DNA of 64,000 nucleotides from Amaurobius ferox. Its lineage: Eukaryota; Arthropoda; Arachnida; Araneae; Amaurobiidae. Numbering within the stretch: position 1 is the stretch's first letter; each line of letters starts with the position of its first letter. Both the position numbers and the translations under genes were made by a program. Below the pieces are notes generated by a model. It did no database searches, was not told the origin of the DNA, and was given only the letters and a program-made list of their open reading frames with translations. The stretch lies in contig OX578152.1 of NCBI GenBank assembly GCA_951213105.1, positions 70,732,680-70,796,679 on the forward strand, written 5' to 3'. Of this stretch, positions 53,113-64,000 are shown one piece after another.

Positions 53113-55111
53113 ACTAGCCGCCTTTGGCGACCAGCCTGTTCGCTACCCTTGAAAATTCTGACCGTGGCAAATTCTAACCGTGGCACACTCGCTGGCGCGA
53201 CCTACCAGAAGGAACGACCTACCAGGAAGTGCCACCCAATTTAGACAGGAACTCAGTGGGGGAGGCATCCACAGGGACCGTACCCTCCTTCCCCTACCAC
53301 CAACCTCTCGGAAGGACTTACGGTCCCGCATGTTTAACGTGATCGTACTCCGCCTGAACACGGCGGCTGTTTTGGCAGTGGCGGGAATCGAACCCGGACC
53401 TACCTAGTGCAAATCCCGCGCGCTAACCACTGGGCTACCGCGCCCTCCGCGACAATCTCCATAACCTTCTTTTTATTCACCCAATTTAGACCGGAACCCA
53501 GTAGGGGAGGCATCCACAGGGTCCGTACCCTCCTTCCTCTACCAACAACCTCTCGGAAGGACTTACGGATCCACATGTTTAACGTGATCGTACTCCGCGT
53601 GAAAATGGCAGCAGTTTTGGCAGTGGCGGCAATCGAACCCTAGCCTACCGAGTGCAATTCCCGCGCGCCAACCACTGGGCTACCGCGCCCTCCGCGACAA
53701 TCTCCATAACCTTCTTTTTATTCACCCAATTTAGACCGGAACCCAGTGGGAAAGTCATCCACAGGGTGCGTACCCTCCTTCCTCTACCACCAACCTCTCG
53801 GAAGGACTTACGGACCCACATGTTTAACGTGATCGTACTCCGCGTGAACACGGCAGCAGTTTTGTCAGTGGAGGGAATCGAACCCGGGCCTACCGAGTGA
53901 AATTCCCGCACGCTAACCACTGGGCTACCGCGCCCTCCGCGACAATCTCCATAACTTTCTTTTTATTCACCCAATTTGGACCAGGACCCAGTGGGGGAGG
54001 CATCCACAGAGACCGTACCCTCCTTTCCCTGCCACCAACCTCTCGGAAGGAATTATCGACCCATATGTTTAAGGTGATCGTACTCCGCATCAGTGGCGGG
54101 AATCGAACCCAGGCCTACCGAGTGCAATTCTCGCGCGCTAATTTAAATTTATAACGACCATATGCTAGGCTCTTAATTCCACCATCCTCGTTCCATCGTT
54201 CCATCATTTAAAATAGCCATAAAATTAAAATATCCATTTAAAATATCTATAAATTAAAATATCCATAAATTAAAATATCCATTTAAAATAAAAAAATCAA
54301 CCATATCGTTCCACCAATCCATAAATATAATAATTTCAAATACATCACCACAATTCAAACCACCATAATTCAATCATTTAAATTATTTAAAATATCCATT
54401 TAAAAATATCCATTTAAAATATCATATAAATATAATAATTTCGCCCGATGTATACAACACTTATGCTCGTAATTCAGTTAAAACCGAAAGCGCGGTCTCC
54501 ATGGAGACGGGGAAGAAACTAATGCGGATGGGAGGAAAATGCCGTTGAGAAACTGAGCCGGTAGCCGACAAATTTAAAATCATGGCGTCTTTAAAATTGC
54601 CATCCTGAAGGCAATTTTCATTATTTCTGGACCAGATTGGACTTGTAAGAATGCCAGATGTTTGACCTTTCTGAAAATGTAAATTATTAGTCGAAATTAT
54701 GAGTACTTTTCACGATGCGAGAATTTAAAAACCAAAAATCGTTTTCTTGAGCAAAAAGTGACTTTTGTTTTAAAATCTTTAAAAAATATTAGAAATCGAA
54801 ATTCAGATTTGAAATTGATATATTTTTACTCGAAATTCTCTGCTCTTTCCGATGGTGTCATTTATTTTTTTCTACGATGTCTGGATCGTGGAGAAAAAAG
54901 GGCAAAAAACGGTCGAAATCGCATAAAACATTAAATAAATAAAAAAATAATTAAAATTTTAAAAATCGGTTTTCATGTGTCCCCTTCCCTCCCCCCCGGG
55001 TCTCCGATTGCCAAATTTCGTAGCTCTCCGACGCGCGGTCGCGAAACGCATAGTGTATAAGACAGACAGACAGACACACACACACACAGACATTGCCTTT
55101 TATTATTTAAG
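53113..55111 (-). repeat. Composite unit U3, four SINE modules
   Basis: ACTAGCC start, then a shortened SINE piece (GGAACGACCTACCAGGAAG), modules with B boxes near 53386, 53629, 53874 and 54099 (spacing 243, 245 and 225 bp), and a tail that differs from U1/U2 (CGCGGTCTCCATGGAGACGG present; GACGTCACCTCC absent). It ends with the GACAGACACACAC tract. Unit type differs from U1/U2 but matches U4. Confidence 0.88.
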
Positions 55112-57107
55112 ACTAGCCGCCTTTGGCGACCAGCCTGTTCGCTACCCTTGAAAATTCTGACCGTGGCAAATTCTAACCGTGGCACACTCGCTGGCGCGAC
55201 CTACCAGAAGGAACGACCTACCAGGAAGTGCCACCCAATTTAGACAGGAACTCAGTGGGGGAGGCATCCACAGGGACCGTACCCTCCTTCCCCTACCACC
55301 AACCTCTCGGAAGGACTTACGGTCCCGCATGTTTAACGTGATCGTACTCCGCCTGAACACGGCGGCAGTTTTGGCAGTGGCGGGAATCGAACCCGGACCT
55401 ACCTAGTGCAAATCCCGCGCGCTAACCACTGGGCTACCGCGCCCTCCGCGACAATCTCCATAACCTTCTTTTTATTCACCCAATTTAGACCGGAACCCAG
55501 TGGGGGAGGCATCCACAGGGTCCGTACCCTCCTTCCTCTACCAACAACCTCTCGGAAGGACTTACGGATCCACATGTTTAACGTGATCGTACTCCGCGTG
55601 AAAATGGCAGCAGTTTTGGCAGTGGCGGCAATCGAACCATAGCCTACCGAGTGCAATTCCCGCGCGCCAACCACTGGGCTACCGCGCCCTCCGCGACAAT
55701 CTCCATAACCTTCTTTTTATTCACCCAATTTAGACCGGCACCCAGTGGGAAAGTCATCCACAGGGTGCGTACCCTCCTTCCTCTACCACCAACCTCTCGG
55801 AAGGACTTACGGACCCACATGTTTAACGTGATCGTACTCCGCGTGAACACGGCAGCAGTTTTGTCAGTGGAGGGAATCGAACCCGGGCCTACCGAGTAAA
55901 ATTCCCGCACGCTAACCACTGGGCTACCGCGCCCTCCGCGACAATCTCCATAACTTTCTTTTTATTCACCCAATTTGGACCAGGACCCAGTGGGGGAGGC
56001 ATCCACAGAGACCGTACCCTCCTTTCCCTGCCACCAACCTCTCGGAAGGAATTATCGACCCATATGTTTAAGGTGATCGTACTCCGCATCAGTGGCGGGA
56101 ATCGAACCCAGGCCTACCGAGTGCAATTCTCGCGCGCTAATTTAAATTTATAACGACCATATGCTGGGCTCTTAATTCCACCATCCTCGTTCCATCGTTC
56201 CATCATTTAAAATAGCCATAAAATTAAAATATCCATTTAAAATATCTATAAATTAAAATATCCATAAATTAAAATATCCATTTAAAATAAAAAAATCAAC
56301 CATATCGTTCCACCAATCCATAAATATAATAATTTCAAATACATCACCACAATTCAAACCACCATAATTCAATCATTTAAATTATTTAAAATATCCATTT
56401 AAAAATATCCATTTAAAATATCATATAAATATAATAATTTCGCCCGATGTATACAACACTTATGCTCGTAATTCAGTTAAAACCGAAAGCGCGGTCTCCA
56501 TGGAGACGGGGAAGAAACTAATGCGGATGGGAGGAAAATGCCGTTGAGAAACTGAGCCGGTAGCCGACAAATTTAAAATCATGGCGTCTTTAAAATTGCC
56601 ATCCTGAAGGCAATTTTCATTATTTCTGGACCAGATTGGACTTGTAAGAATGCCAGATGTTTGACCTTTCTGAAAATGTAAATTATTAGTCGAAATTATG
56701 AGTACTTTTCACGATGCGAGAATTTAAAAACCAAAAATCGTTTTCTTGAGCAAAAAGTGACTTTTGTTTTAAAATCTTTAAAAAATATTAGAAATCGAAA
56801 TTCAGATTTGAAATTGATATATTTTTACTCGAAATTCTCTGCTCTTTCCGATGGTGTCATTTATTTTTTTCTACGATGTCTGGATCGTGGAGAAAAAAGG
56901 GCAAAAAACGGTCGAAATCGCATAAAACATTAAATAAATAAAAAAATAATTAAAATTTTAAAAATCGGTTTTCATGTGTCCCCTTCCCTCCCCCCCGGGT
57001 CTCCGATTGCCAAATTTCGTAGCTCTCCGACGCGCGGTCGCGAAACGTATAGTGTATAAGACAGACAGACAGACACACACACACACAGACATTGCCTTTT
57101 ATTATTT
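55112..57107 (-). repeat. Composite unit U4, near-identical to U3
   Basis: Head-to-tail duplicate of U3. I noted only about seven single-base differences over 2 kb, for example GGCGGCAG for GGCGGCTG, CCAGTGGG for CCAGTAGG, ATGCTGGG for ATGCTAGG. B boxes near 55385, 55628, 55873 and 56098. It is a recent tandem duplication, or possibly an assembly artefact of allelic copies. Confidence 0.9.
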
Positions 57108-57529
57108 ACTAGCCGCCTTTGGCGACCAGCCTGTTCGCTACCCTTGAAAATGCTGATCGTGGCAAATTGTAACCGTGGCAAACTCGTTGGCGCGACCTTA
57201 CCAGAAGGTGTAAGGTAACTGTTTGGACGGCCAGGAAGTGCCACCCAATTTAGACCGGAACTCAGTGGGGGAGACATCCACAGGGACCGTACCCTCCTTC
57301 CCCTACCACCAACCTTTCGGAAGGACTTACGATCCCACATGTTTAACGTGATCGTACTCCGCGTGAACGCGGCTGCAGTTTTGGCAGTGGCGGGAATCGA
57401 ACCCGGGCCTACCCAGTGAAATTCCCGCGCGCTAACCACTTCGCCCTCCGCGACATTTTCCATAACTTTCTTTTTATTCACCGAATTTAGACCGGAACCC
57501 AGTGGGAGAGGCACCCACGGGGACCGTAC
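57108..57529 (-). repeat. Composite unit U5a, truncated
   Basis: ACTAGCC start, one full SINE module (B box near 57397) and part of a second, then an abrupt jump at about 57530 into a fresh unit start (AGCCTGTTCGCTACCC). The junction carries ACC microhomology (GTACC|AGCCTG against GCGACCAGCCTG). Looks like a recombination product. Confidence 0.8.
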
Positions 57530-59089
57530 CAGCCTGTTCGCTACCCTTAAAAATTCTGACCGTGGCAAATTCTGATCGTTGCAAACTCGCTGGCGCGACC
57601 TACCAGAAAGGTGTAAGGTAACTGTTTGGACGGCCAGGAAGTACCACCCAATTTAGACCGGAACTCAGTGGGGGAGGTATCCACAGGGACCGTACCCTCC
57701 TTCCCCTACCACCAACCCCTCGGAAGGATTTACGGTCCCACATGTTTAACGTGATCGTACTCCGTTTGAACACGGCGTCAGTTTCGCCAGTGGGGGATTC
57801 GAACCCGGGCTTACCGAGTGCAATTTCTGCGCGTAACCACTTGGCTACCGCGCCCTTCGCGACAATCTTCGTAACTTTCTTTTTTTCCAGACCAATGTAA
57901 ATTTGTTTTGGTTCTTCCGGACGTGAACATGGCGGCAATTTTGGGAATCGAACCCGGGCCTACCAAGTGCAAATCCCGCGCTCTAACCATTGGGTTACTT
58001 CGCCCTCCGCGACATTCTCCACAACTTTCTTTTTATTCACCCAATTTAGACCGGAACCCAGTGGGAGAGGTATCCACTGGGACCGTACCCTCCTTCCCCT
58101 ACCAACAACCTCTCGGAAGGACTTACGGACCCACATGTTTAATGTGATCGTACACCGCCTGAACACGGAGGCAGTTTAGGCAGTGGCGGGAATCGAACCC
58201 GGATCTACCGAGTGCGATTCCCGTGCGCTAATTTTAATTTTATAATGACCATATGGTATTTAAAATATCCATAAAATTAAAATATCCATCGTTCCATCAC
58301 TTAAAATATCCATAAAATTGAAATGTCCATTTAAAATATCCAGAAATTCAAATATTCATTTAAAATAACCATAAATTAAAATATCCATTTAAAAAATCCA
58401 TATCATTCTATGAATCATCCATATCGTTCCACCAATCCATAAATATAATAATTTCAAATACATCACCAGAATTCTATCCACCATAATTCAATCATTTAAA
58501 TAATTTAAAATATCCATTTAAAATATCATATAAATATAATAATTTCACCCGATGTATCTATCCAATACATATGCTAAGCTCTTAATACATTTAAAACCCG
58601 AAGCCTGGTCTCCATGGAAACGGGGGAAAAACTACTGCGGGGGAAAAATGTCGGGGAAGAATCGGTTCTTCGCCGAGTATTGGGCAAGAAATATAAAATC
58701 ATCACGTCTTTAAAATTGCGATCCTGCAGGCAATTTTCATTATTTCTTAACCAGATTAGACTTGTAAGAATGCCAGATCTTTGGCCTTTCTAAAAATGTA
58801 AATTATTAGTCGAAATTATGAGTAGTTTTTACGATGGAAGGATTTAAAAACAAAAGTTGGTTTTTTTGAACCGAAAGTGACTTTTGTTTTAAAATCTTTA
58901 AAAAATATTAGAAATCGAAATTGAAATTTGAAATGTATATATTTTTACTCGCAATTGTCTGCTCTTTCCGATGGTGTGATTTGTTTATTTCTACGACGTC
59001 CCGATCGTGGAGAAAAAAGTACAAAAAGGGCAAAAAACGGTCGAAATCGCATAAAACATTAAATAAATAAAAAAATAATTAAAATTTAC
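57530..59089 (-). repeat. Composite unit U5b, diverged, lacking its end
   Basis: Begins inside the unit start, with modules at B boxes near 57792, 57950 and 58190. It then follows the AAAATATCC block and tail (GCCAGATCTTTGGCCTTTCT), but stops before the usual CTCCGATTGCCAAATTTCGT terminus and joins the next module cluster. More diverged than U1-U4, so older. Confidence 0.75.
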
Positions 59090-61104
59090 CGTGCCATCCG
59101 CGACATCCGTGCTACCGTGCCATCCGCGACAATCTCCATAACTTTATTTTTATTCGGCAATTTTGGGAATCGAACCCGGGCCTACCAAGTGCAAATCCCG
59201 CGCACTAACCACTGGGGTACTTCACCCTCCGCGATATTCTTCATAACTTTCTTTTTATTCACCCAATTTAGACCGGAACCAAGTGGGAGAAGCATCCACA
59301 GGGACCGTACCCTTCTTCCCCTACCACCAACCTCTCGGAAGGACTTACAGACCCACATGTTTAACGTGATCGTACTCCGCGTAAACACGGCGGCAATTTT
59401 GGGAATCGAACCCGGGCCTACCGAGTGCAATTTGCGCGCGCTAACCATTGGGCTACTTTGCCCTACGCGACAATCTCCATAACTTTCTTTTTATTCATCC
59501 AATTTAGACCGTACCCTTCTTCCCCTACCACCAACCTCTCGGAAGGACTCACGGACCCACATGTTTAACGTGCTCGTACTCCGCGTAAACACGGCGGCAA
59601 TTTTGGGAATCGAACCCGGGCCTGGTAACTGGTTGGACGGCCAGGATGTGCCACCCAATTTAGACCGGAACCCAGTGGGGGAGGCATCCACAGGGAACGT
59701 ACCCTCCTTCCCCTACCACCAACCTCTCGGAAAAACATACGGACCCATATGTTTAACGTGATCGTACTCCATGTCAGTGGCGGAAATCGAACCCGGGCCT
59801 ACCGCGTGCAATTCCCGCGCGCTAACCACTGGGCTACTTCGCCCTCCGCGACAATCTCCATAACTTTCTTTTTATTCACCCAATTTAGACCGTACCCTCC
59901 TTCCCCTACCACCAACCTCTCGGAAGGACTCACGAACCCACATGTTTAACGTGATCGTACTCTGCGTGAACGTGGCGTAAGTTTTGGCAGTGGCGGGAAT
60001 CGAACCCGGGCCTACTGAGTGCAATTCCCGCGCGCTAACCACTGGGCTGCCGCGCCCTCCGCGACAATCTCCATAACTTTCTACATATTCACCCAATTTA
60101 GACGGGAACCCAGTGGGGGAGGCATCCACAGGGGCCGTATCCTCCTTCCCCTACCACCAACCTCTCGGAAGGACTTATGGACCCACATATTTAACGTGAT
60201 CGTATTCCACGTAAACACGGCGGCAGTTTTGGCAGTGGCGGGAATCGAACCCGGGCCTACCGCTAACTTCCCGCGCGCTAATTTGCAATTTAAAATGACC
60301 ATATGCTTAATTCCATCATCCTCATTCCATTGTTTCATTGTTCTATCATTTAAAATATCCATAAAATTAAAATATCCATTTAAAATATCCAAAAGTTAAA
60401 ATATACATTTAAAAAATCCAGATCGTCCCATCATTTAAAATATAAATATAATAATTTATATAATAGAGCAAAGGCGCTCTATTCAGAACCGTGACGTCAC
60501 CTCCACCTTGACGTCCCCACCCACCACCTTCCCTGCTTCAGCGGGGGAGAAACGAACGGAACGCCGAGAAATTTAAAATCATGGCGTCTTTAAAATTGCC
60601 ATCCTGAAGGCAATTTTCATTATTTCTGGACCACATTAGACTTGTAAGAATGCCAGATATTTCAGCTTTCTAAAAATGTAAATTATTAGTCGAAATTATG
60701 AGTACTTTTCACGATGCGAGAATTTAAAAACAAAAAATTGATTTTTTGAGCCAAAAGTGAGTTTTGTTTTAAAATCTTTAAAAAATATTAGAAATCGAAA
60801 TTCAGATTTGAAATTGATATATTTTTACTCGAAATTCTCTGCTCTTTCCGATGGTGTAATTTATTTTTTTCTACGATGTCTGGATCGTGGAGAAAAAAGG
60901 GCAAAAAACGGTCGAAATCGCATAAAACATTAAATAAATAAAAAAATAATTAAAATTTTAAAAATCGGTTTTCATGTGTCCCCTTCCCTCCCCCCCGGGT
61001 CTCCGATTGCCAAATTTCGTAGCTCTCCGACGCGCGGTCGCGAAACGTATAGTGTATAAGACAGACAGACACACACACACACAGACATTGCCTTTTATTA
61101 TATA
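59090..61104 (-). repeat. Composite unit U5c, six SINE modules
   Basis: No ACTAGCC start. Modules with B boxes near 59169, 59406, 59609, 59787, 59998 and 60240, some shortened. Then a unit tail with both the GACGTCACCTCC block (U1/U2 type) and the CATGGCGTCTTTAAAATTGC block (U3/U4 type). Ends with the GACAGACACACAC tract at about 61060-61104. It is a mosaic of the two unit types. Confidence 0.78.
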
Positions 61105-61290
61105 GAAGAAGATACTAAAATAACGGCATAAACGCTTTTGTTGAAATTTTATTTTTATTGGAGTAACAATAACAAAAATATTCGAAATATTAATTTGATG
61201 GGAAAACACCTGATTTAAAGCGATAGATATATGGACCGGAATTATATAACAGACTAGCACTATACTCGTTCTTTGTATGGAATATATACG
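61105..61290. repeat. Spacer and broken start of ACTAGC family A
   Basis: From 61253, ACTAGCACTATACTCGTTCT and TTGTATGGAATATATAC match the start of the 17.9-20.7 kb family. It is interrupted at about 61290 by a TIR element. The family then may resume weakly with TATATATAATTTCTAAAC at 62057. Confidence 0.65.
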
Positions 61291-62056
61291 TTACGATAAA
61301 AATGATAAATCCGGCGATTACGCATAATCGCTGGTTATTATGCATAATCACCAATCATTTTTGTAAACATTTTGGTAAATAGGATCATTATGCAACAAAA
61401 CAGCTGGATAACCATCTTTTACAACTAACGGACACAGTAAAACAGCAATTAAATGCTCCAATAGTTTCACAAAACAACAGATAATATTCTAAAAAGAATG
61501 ACATATGTCACAGTTCAATGTAGCTCTTATCATGTCATCTCCGCTCCAACTGAATGATGACTCTTTTTATAGACTCTCTATAGAAACTTTTAGAAATCTC
61601 TCATATCTCGTAGAATATTCGTTATTTTAAGGTGTTTCTCAAACCTTCGTAATAGCGATAATTAGCGATAAACCGCAAAATCTGGCAACCCCCTCCGAAC
61701 TTCAATACATGGCAACACTAAATTCAAGTCATAGGGAAAATTGCATATACGAGTGTTTTTAACGTCTGGTTTTCAAAAGAAACTCCCTTGAGGAGGTCAT
61801 TTTGCACATTCGCAACAATATTCAGTTGATATTTATCAAACTTACCAAACTCATTTGGGAATTACATATAATCGCCGGTAAAAGTGAGATATTCTGACAT
61901 ATTTATCAAATTTACCGACTTTGATTGGGAATTACGCAAAATCGGCAGTAAAAGTGATAAGATTAGTGAAATTTATCAAACTTACCAAGATGATTGGTGA
62001 TTATGCATAATAACCGGCGATTATGCGTAATCTCCGATTAATGGCTTTTATCGTAA
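61291..62056. mobile_element. TIR element of unknown superfamily (766 bp)
   Basis: Ends are inverted for about 76 bp: TTACGATAAAA..., then GATTACGCATAATCGCTGGT and TATTATGCATAATCACCAAT on the left, with the near-perfect complement on the right. Inside the right half, a module (TTTATCAAACTTACC, then GGGAATTAC.., then CGGTAAAAGTGA) recurs two to three times. No coding frame. The insertion falls in a TATATA stretch, so the target duplication is unclear. Superfamily not recognised. Confidence 0.8.
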
Positions 62057-63249
62057 TATATATAATTTCTAAACAAAAACAACTGCATTGTGAAATAATT
62101 CCGCCAAGTAATGAAAAACGCCTGCCAAACAAAAGAAATGAAATACTTTGGCGCCAAGTGTGATGCTATCCAGCTGGGAATATACCATCAAAGCTTTCCA
62201 CCTATAACTAGAATAAACAAAGTGCCGCAAAAAAACGAGGGAAGGTTTCATATATAAATAATCTAATATTTGTATTCATGATATAACGCAAATTAAAACG
62301 TCAAAAATGATGCATTCGTAAAAAAAATCACTTACAAACAGGGTAAGGTAATGGATAGGAATAAAAGATATCCATTTAGAACATAATAATATGCTTTATA
62401 AATTGAGGTGCTACATTTAATCCCGGACAACGCTGGATAAATTTTCCAGTTTTTAATAAAATTATCACATTTTAGAACACCCTGTATATACAGCCCTGTA
62501 CTTATATTGTATGACATTTCTTGCACTTATACTGTATCATATTTCTTGTACTTATATTACATGATATATCTTCTAATCGTATTGCATATTTCTTGTACTC
62601 ATATTGCATGATATTTCTTATATTACTTTATATTTCTTACATTTAATTTAAAACTTGAAACAAATGTTTAATAACATCATTTCTTATATTTTAAGATCAT
62701 CACACATTTCCAAAGGAATATTTTTAATATTTCCTGTTTATTTTTTCGAAAGAGCGATTTGTGATGAAAGCAAAACTGTTTCTTTTGAAATCTGTATTTT
62801 TAAAACTGAAATTAAACAAAAATTAAACGCTTGTCTTGAAAAGAATCTCTTCAAAATAAACATCTTCCTTTTAAAACTTTAAATTGTTTTTCAAACTCCA
62901 TTTTCATTTTTGGCTGAAGTTAAAGCAATTAAGCTTTGATCCGAAAAAGAGGGTAAATATGATTCCACCGACAACTAAAGGTGCTCCTTGCAAAAGCAGT
63001 GAGAAATTGGGGTCATGTTTTTTAACACTTAATTCAGCTGTAGGAGATGAAAATTAAAAGTAGCTTACTTGAGAATTCAAAAGGAAATTTACTTATTTCT
63101 TCAACATTCTGTTTAACTTAACATTTTATTCAAAAGGATTTAATTCATATATGTTTATTAAAGCATTTGTTTGAACAAAATAAGTTTAATAACTTAAAGG
63201 GAGAACTTTTTACTTTCACATACTATAGAATATAGTGAGAAAATATTGT
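62057..63249. other. No gene seen
   Basis: AT-rich intergenic sequence. Around 62470 the motif ACACCCTGTATATACAGCCC resembles paired mariner termini and may be a remnant. A frame at 62655-62882 has no recognised similarity. Confidence 0.45.
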
Positions 63250-63860
63250 TTTCAAGAAAATTTTTGGCTTCGAGAGTTTGATACCATTACATGCTTTAGG
63301 ACCTTCTAAACACATTTTGACTATTTTTAGAGTGATGTCCGTCTATTTGTCTGTGATCAGTAGTGAATTATTGCCGGTTCTGTGCCAGAGGAGACTATTT
63401 TTCGACTATTTTTAGAGTGATGTCTGTCTGTCTGTTATTCTGTGATCGATTCCTTGTGTACAAGATAGCTGCTATAAACATTAATAGATTTTCGCGAAAC
63501 TTTATATCCAACTTCATTAACAAAATATCTGGAACTGATAGAATTTTTTGAAATTTGAGCAAAAACTTCGAAATGTTTTCGAAATGTTACATTTTTATGT
63601 GACAGCATAGGACGAACATTGACATAATTATACATTAAAGGGATTATTTATGGCTCCATAATCATGAAACTTCACAGTTTCAATCATTCAGTCATCGTAG
63701 GGGAAAATTACAGCGATACAATTTTGAGTTCGAGACATCGTTAACTCACCCCCCATCCACCCCACCCCCCACCCCACCCCCTCTCAAAGGGTACATTGAC
63801 AAACTCGGTATCAATCGAAAGGTTTTCTTCAAGCATTTTAGAATTATGGATAACATGTTA
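63250..63860 (+). repeat. Dispersed repeat R3, copy 2
   Basis: Pairs with 6290-6880. Contains a local duplication (GACTATTTTTAGAGTGATGT at about 63319 and 63402), the GTCTGTCTGT tract, AAAGGGATTATTTATGGCTC, a C-rich CCCACCCC tract at 63750-63781, and GGTATCAATCGAAAGG. Non-coding. Confidence 0.72.
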
Positions 63861-64000
63861 TAATTGTGATCACATGTGGAATATTCAATGTGTGATATGG
63901 ATAACATGTTATAATTGGCCATACAATACAGATTTTTCAATTTTTCTTCTTTTTTGCAAAATTCACAAAAGGTAAAAATCACAAACTAACTAAAAATGGA
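63861..64000. other. Window end, no gene seen
   Basis: Contains a tandem TGGATAACATGTTATAATTG duplicate (about 63847 and 63898). No coding content. Confidence 0.5.

Noticed and set aside
53386..53450. Functional tRNA genes in the array
   Set aside because: A and B boxes are present, but acceptor stems pair poorly and each head continues into SINE body without a terminator. They are SINE heads.
53180..54154. Many open frames of 65-200 codons through the composite units on both strands
   Set aside because: They repeat once per SINE module, are present on both strands, and change with module spacing. They are by-products of GC-rich SINE sequence.
62466..62490. Complete mariner element
   Set aside because: Only a short palindromic ACACCCTGTATATACAG remnant; no second end or internal sequence nearby.

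Overview
The window looks like arthropod nuclear DNA, plausibly from a chelicerate such as a spider, though nothing here proves the lineage. It is very AT-rich. It carries arthropod-type 5S rRNA-derived sequence, Tc1/mariner, PIF/Harbinger, piggyBac-like and pogo-like DNA transposons, non-LTR elements, one Ty3/gypsy element, several SINE families, and CA/AT microsatellites. I found no host protein-coding gene. Every open frame I can explain belongs to a mobile element or lies in a repeat.

Layout. 0-9 kb: mariner-type and Harbinger-type non-autonomous elements with long inverted ends, each keeping a scrap of a transposon protein, plus a 71-bp TTAA-flanked miniature. 9-17.3 kb: a 50-bp minisatellite, copies of a foldback family including one complete 1.68-kb inverted repeat, and a decayed RNase H-bearing LINE. 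17.9-21.2 kb: two head-to-tail copies of an ACTAGC-start repeat, then a SINE with a 5S rRNA head. 22-33 kb: diverged repeats, including a paired filled and empty insertion site, a pogo-like transposase pseudogene split by a LINE fragment with an open reverse transcriptase frame, and a 51-bp minisatellite. 33-37.8 kb: a tRNA-headed SINE, a foldback element made of short motif arrays, a second 5S-headed SINE and a Tc1/Tc3-like transposase pseudogene.

37.95-61.1 kb is dominated by tandem composite units of about 1.9-2 kb. Each starts ACTAGCCGCC and ends in a GACAGACA-rich tract followed by TTATTATTTA, and each holds four or more minus-strand tRNA-headed SINE modules, about 26 heads in all. The first unit is split by an 11.2-kb Ty3/gypsy element (38,996-50,178). 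That element has two 1,192-bp LTRs that look identical, an ACCA target duplication and open gag and pol frames, so it is a recent arrival. The last few kb hold a TIR element and a repeat shared with the 6.3-6.9 kb region.

The unifying theme is a SINE system. A full-length tRNA-headed SINE, two 5S-headed copies carrying a residual tRNA head, and a series of very short tail-only insertions (36, 45, 59, 59 and possibly 91 bp) share the 3' core ending near CGGTCTGGGT. Most are flanked by target-site duplications of 11-19 bp. The 5S/tRNA chimera, the tail-only insertions and the multimeric SINE modules in tandem composite units are the most interesting content. All identities rest on reading motifs by eye; no database search was run.
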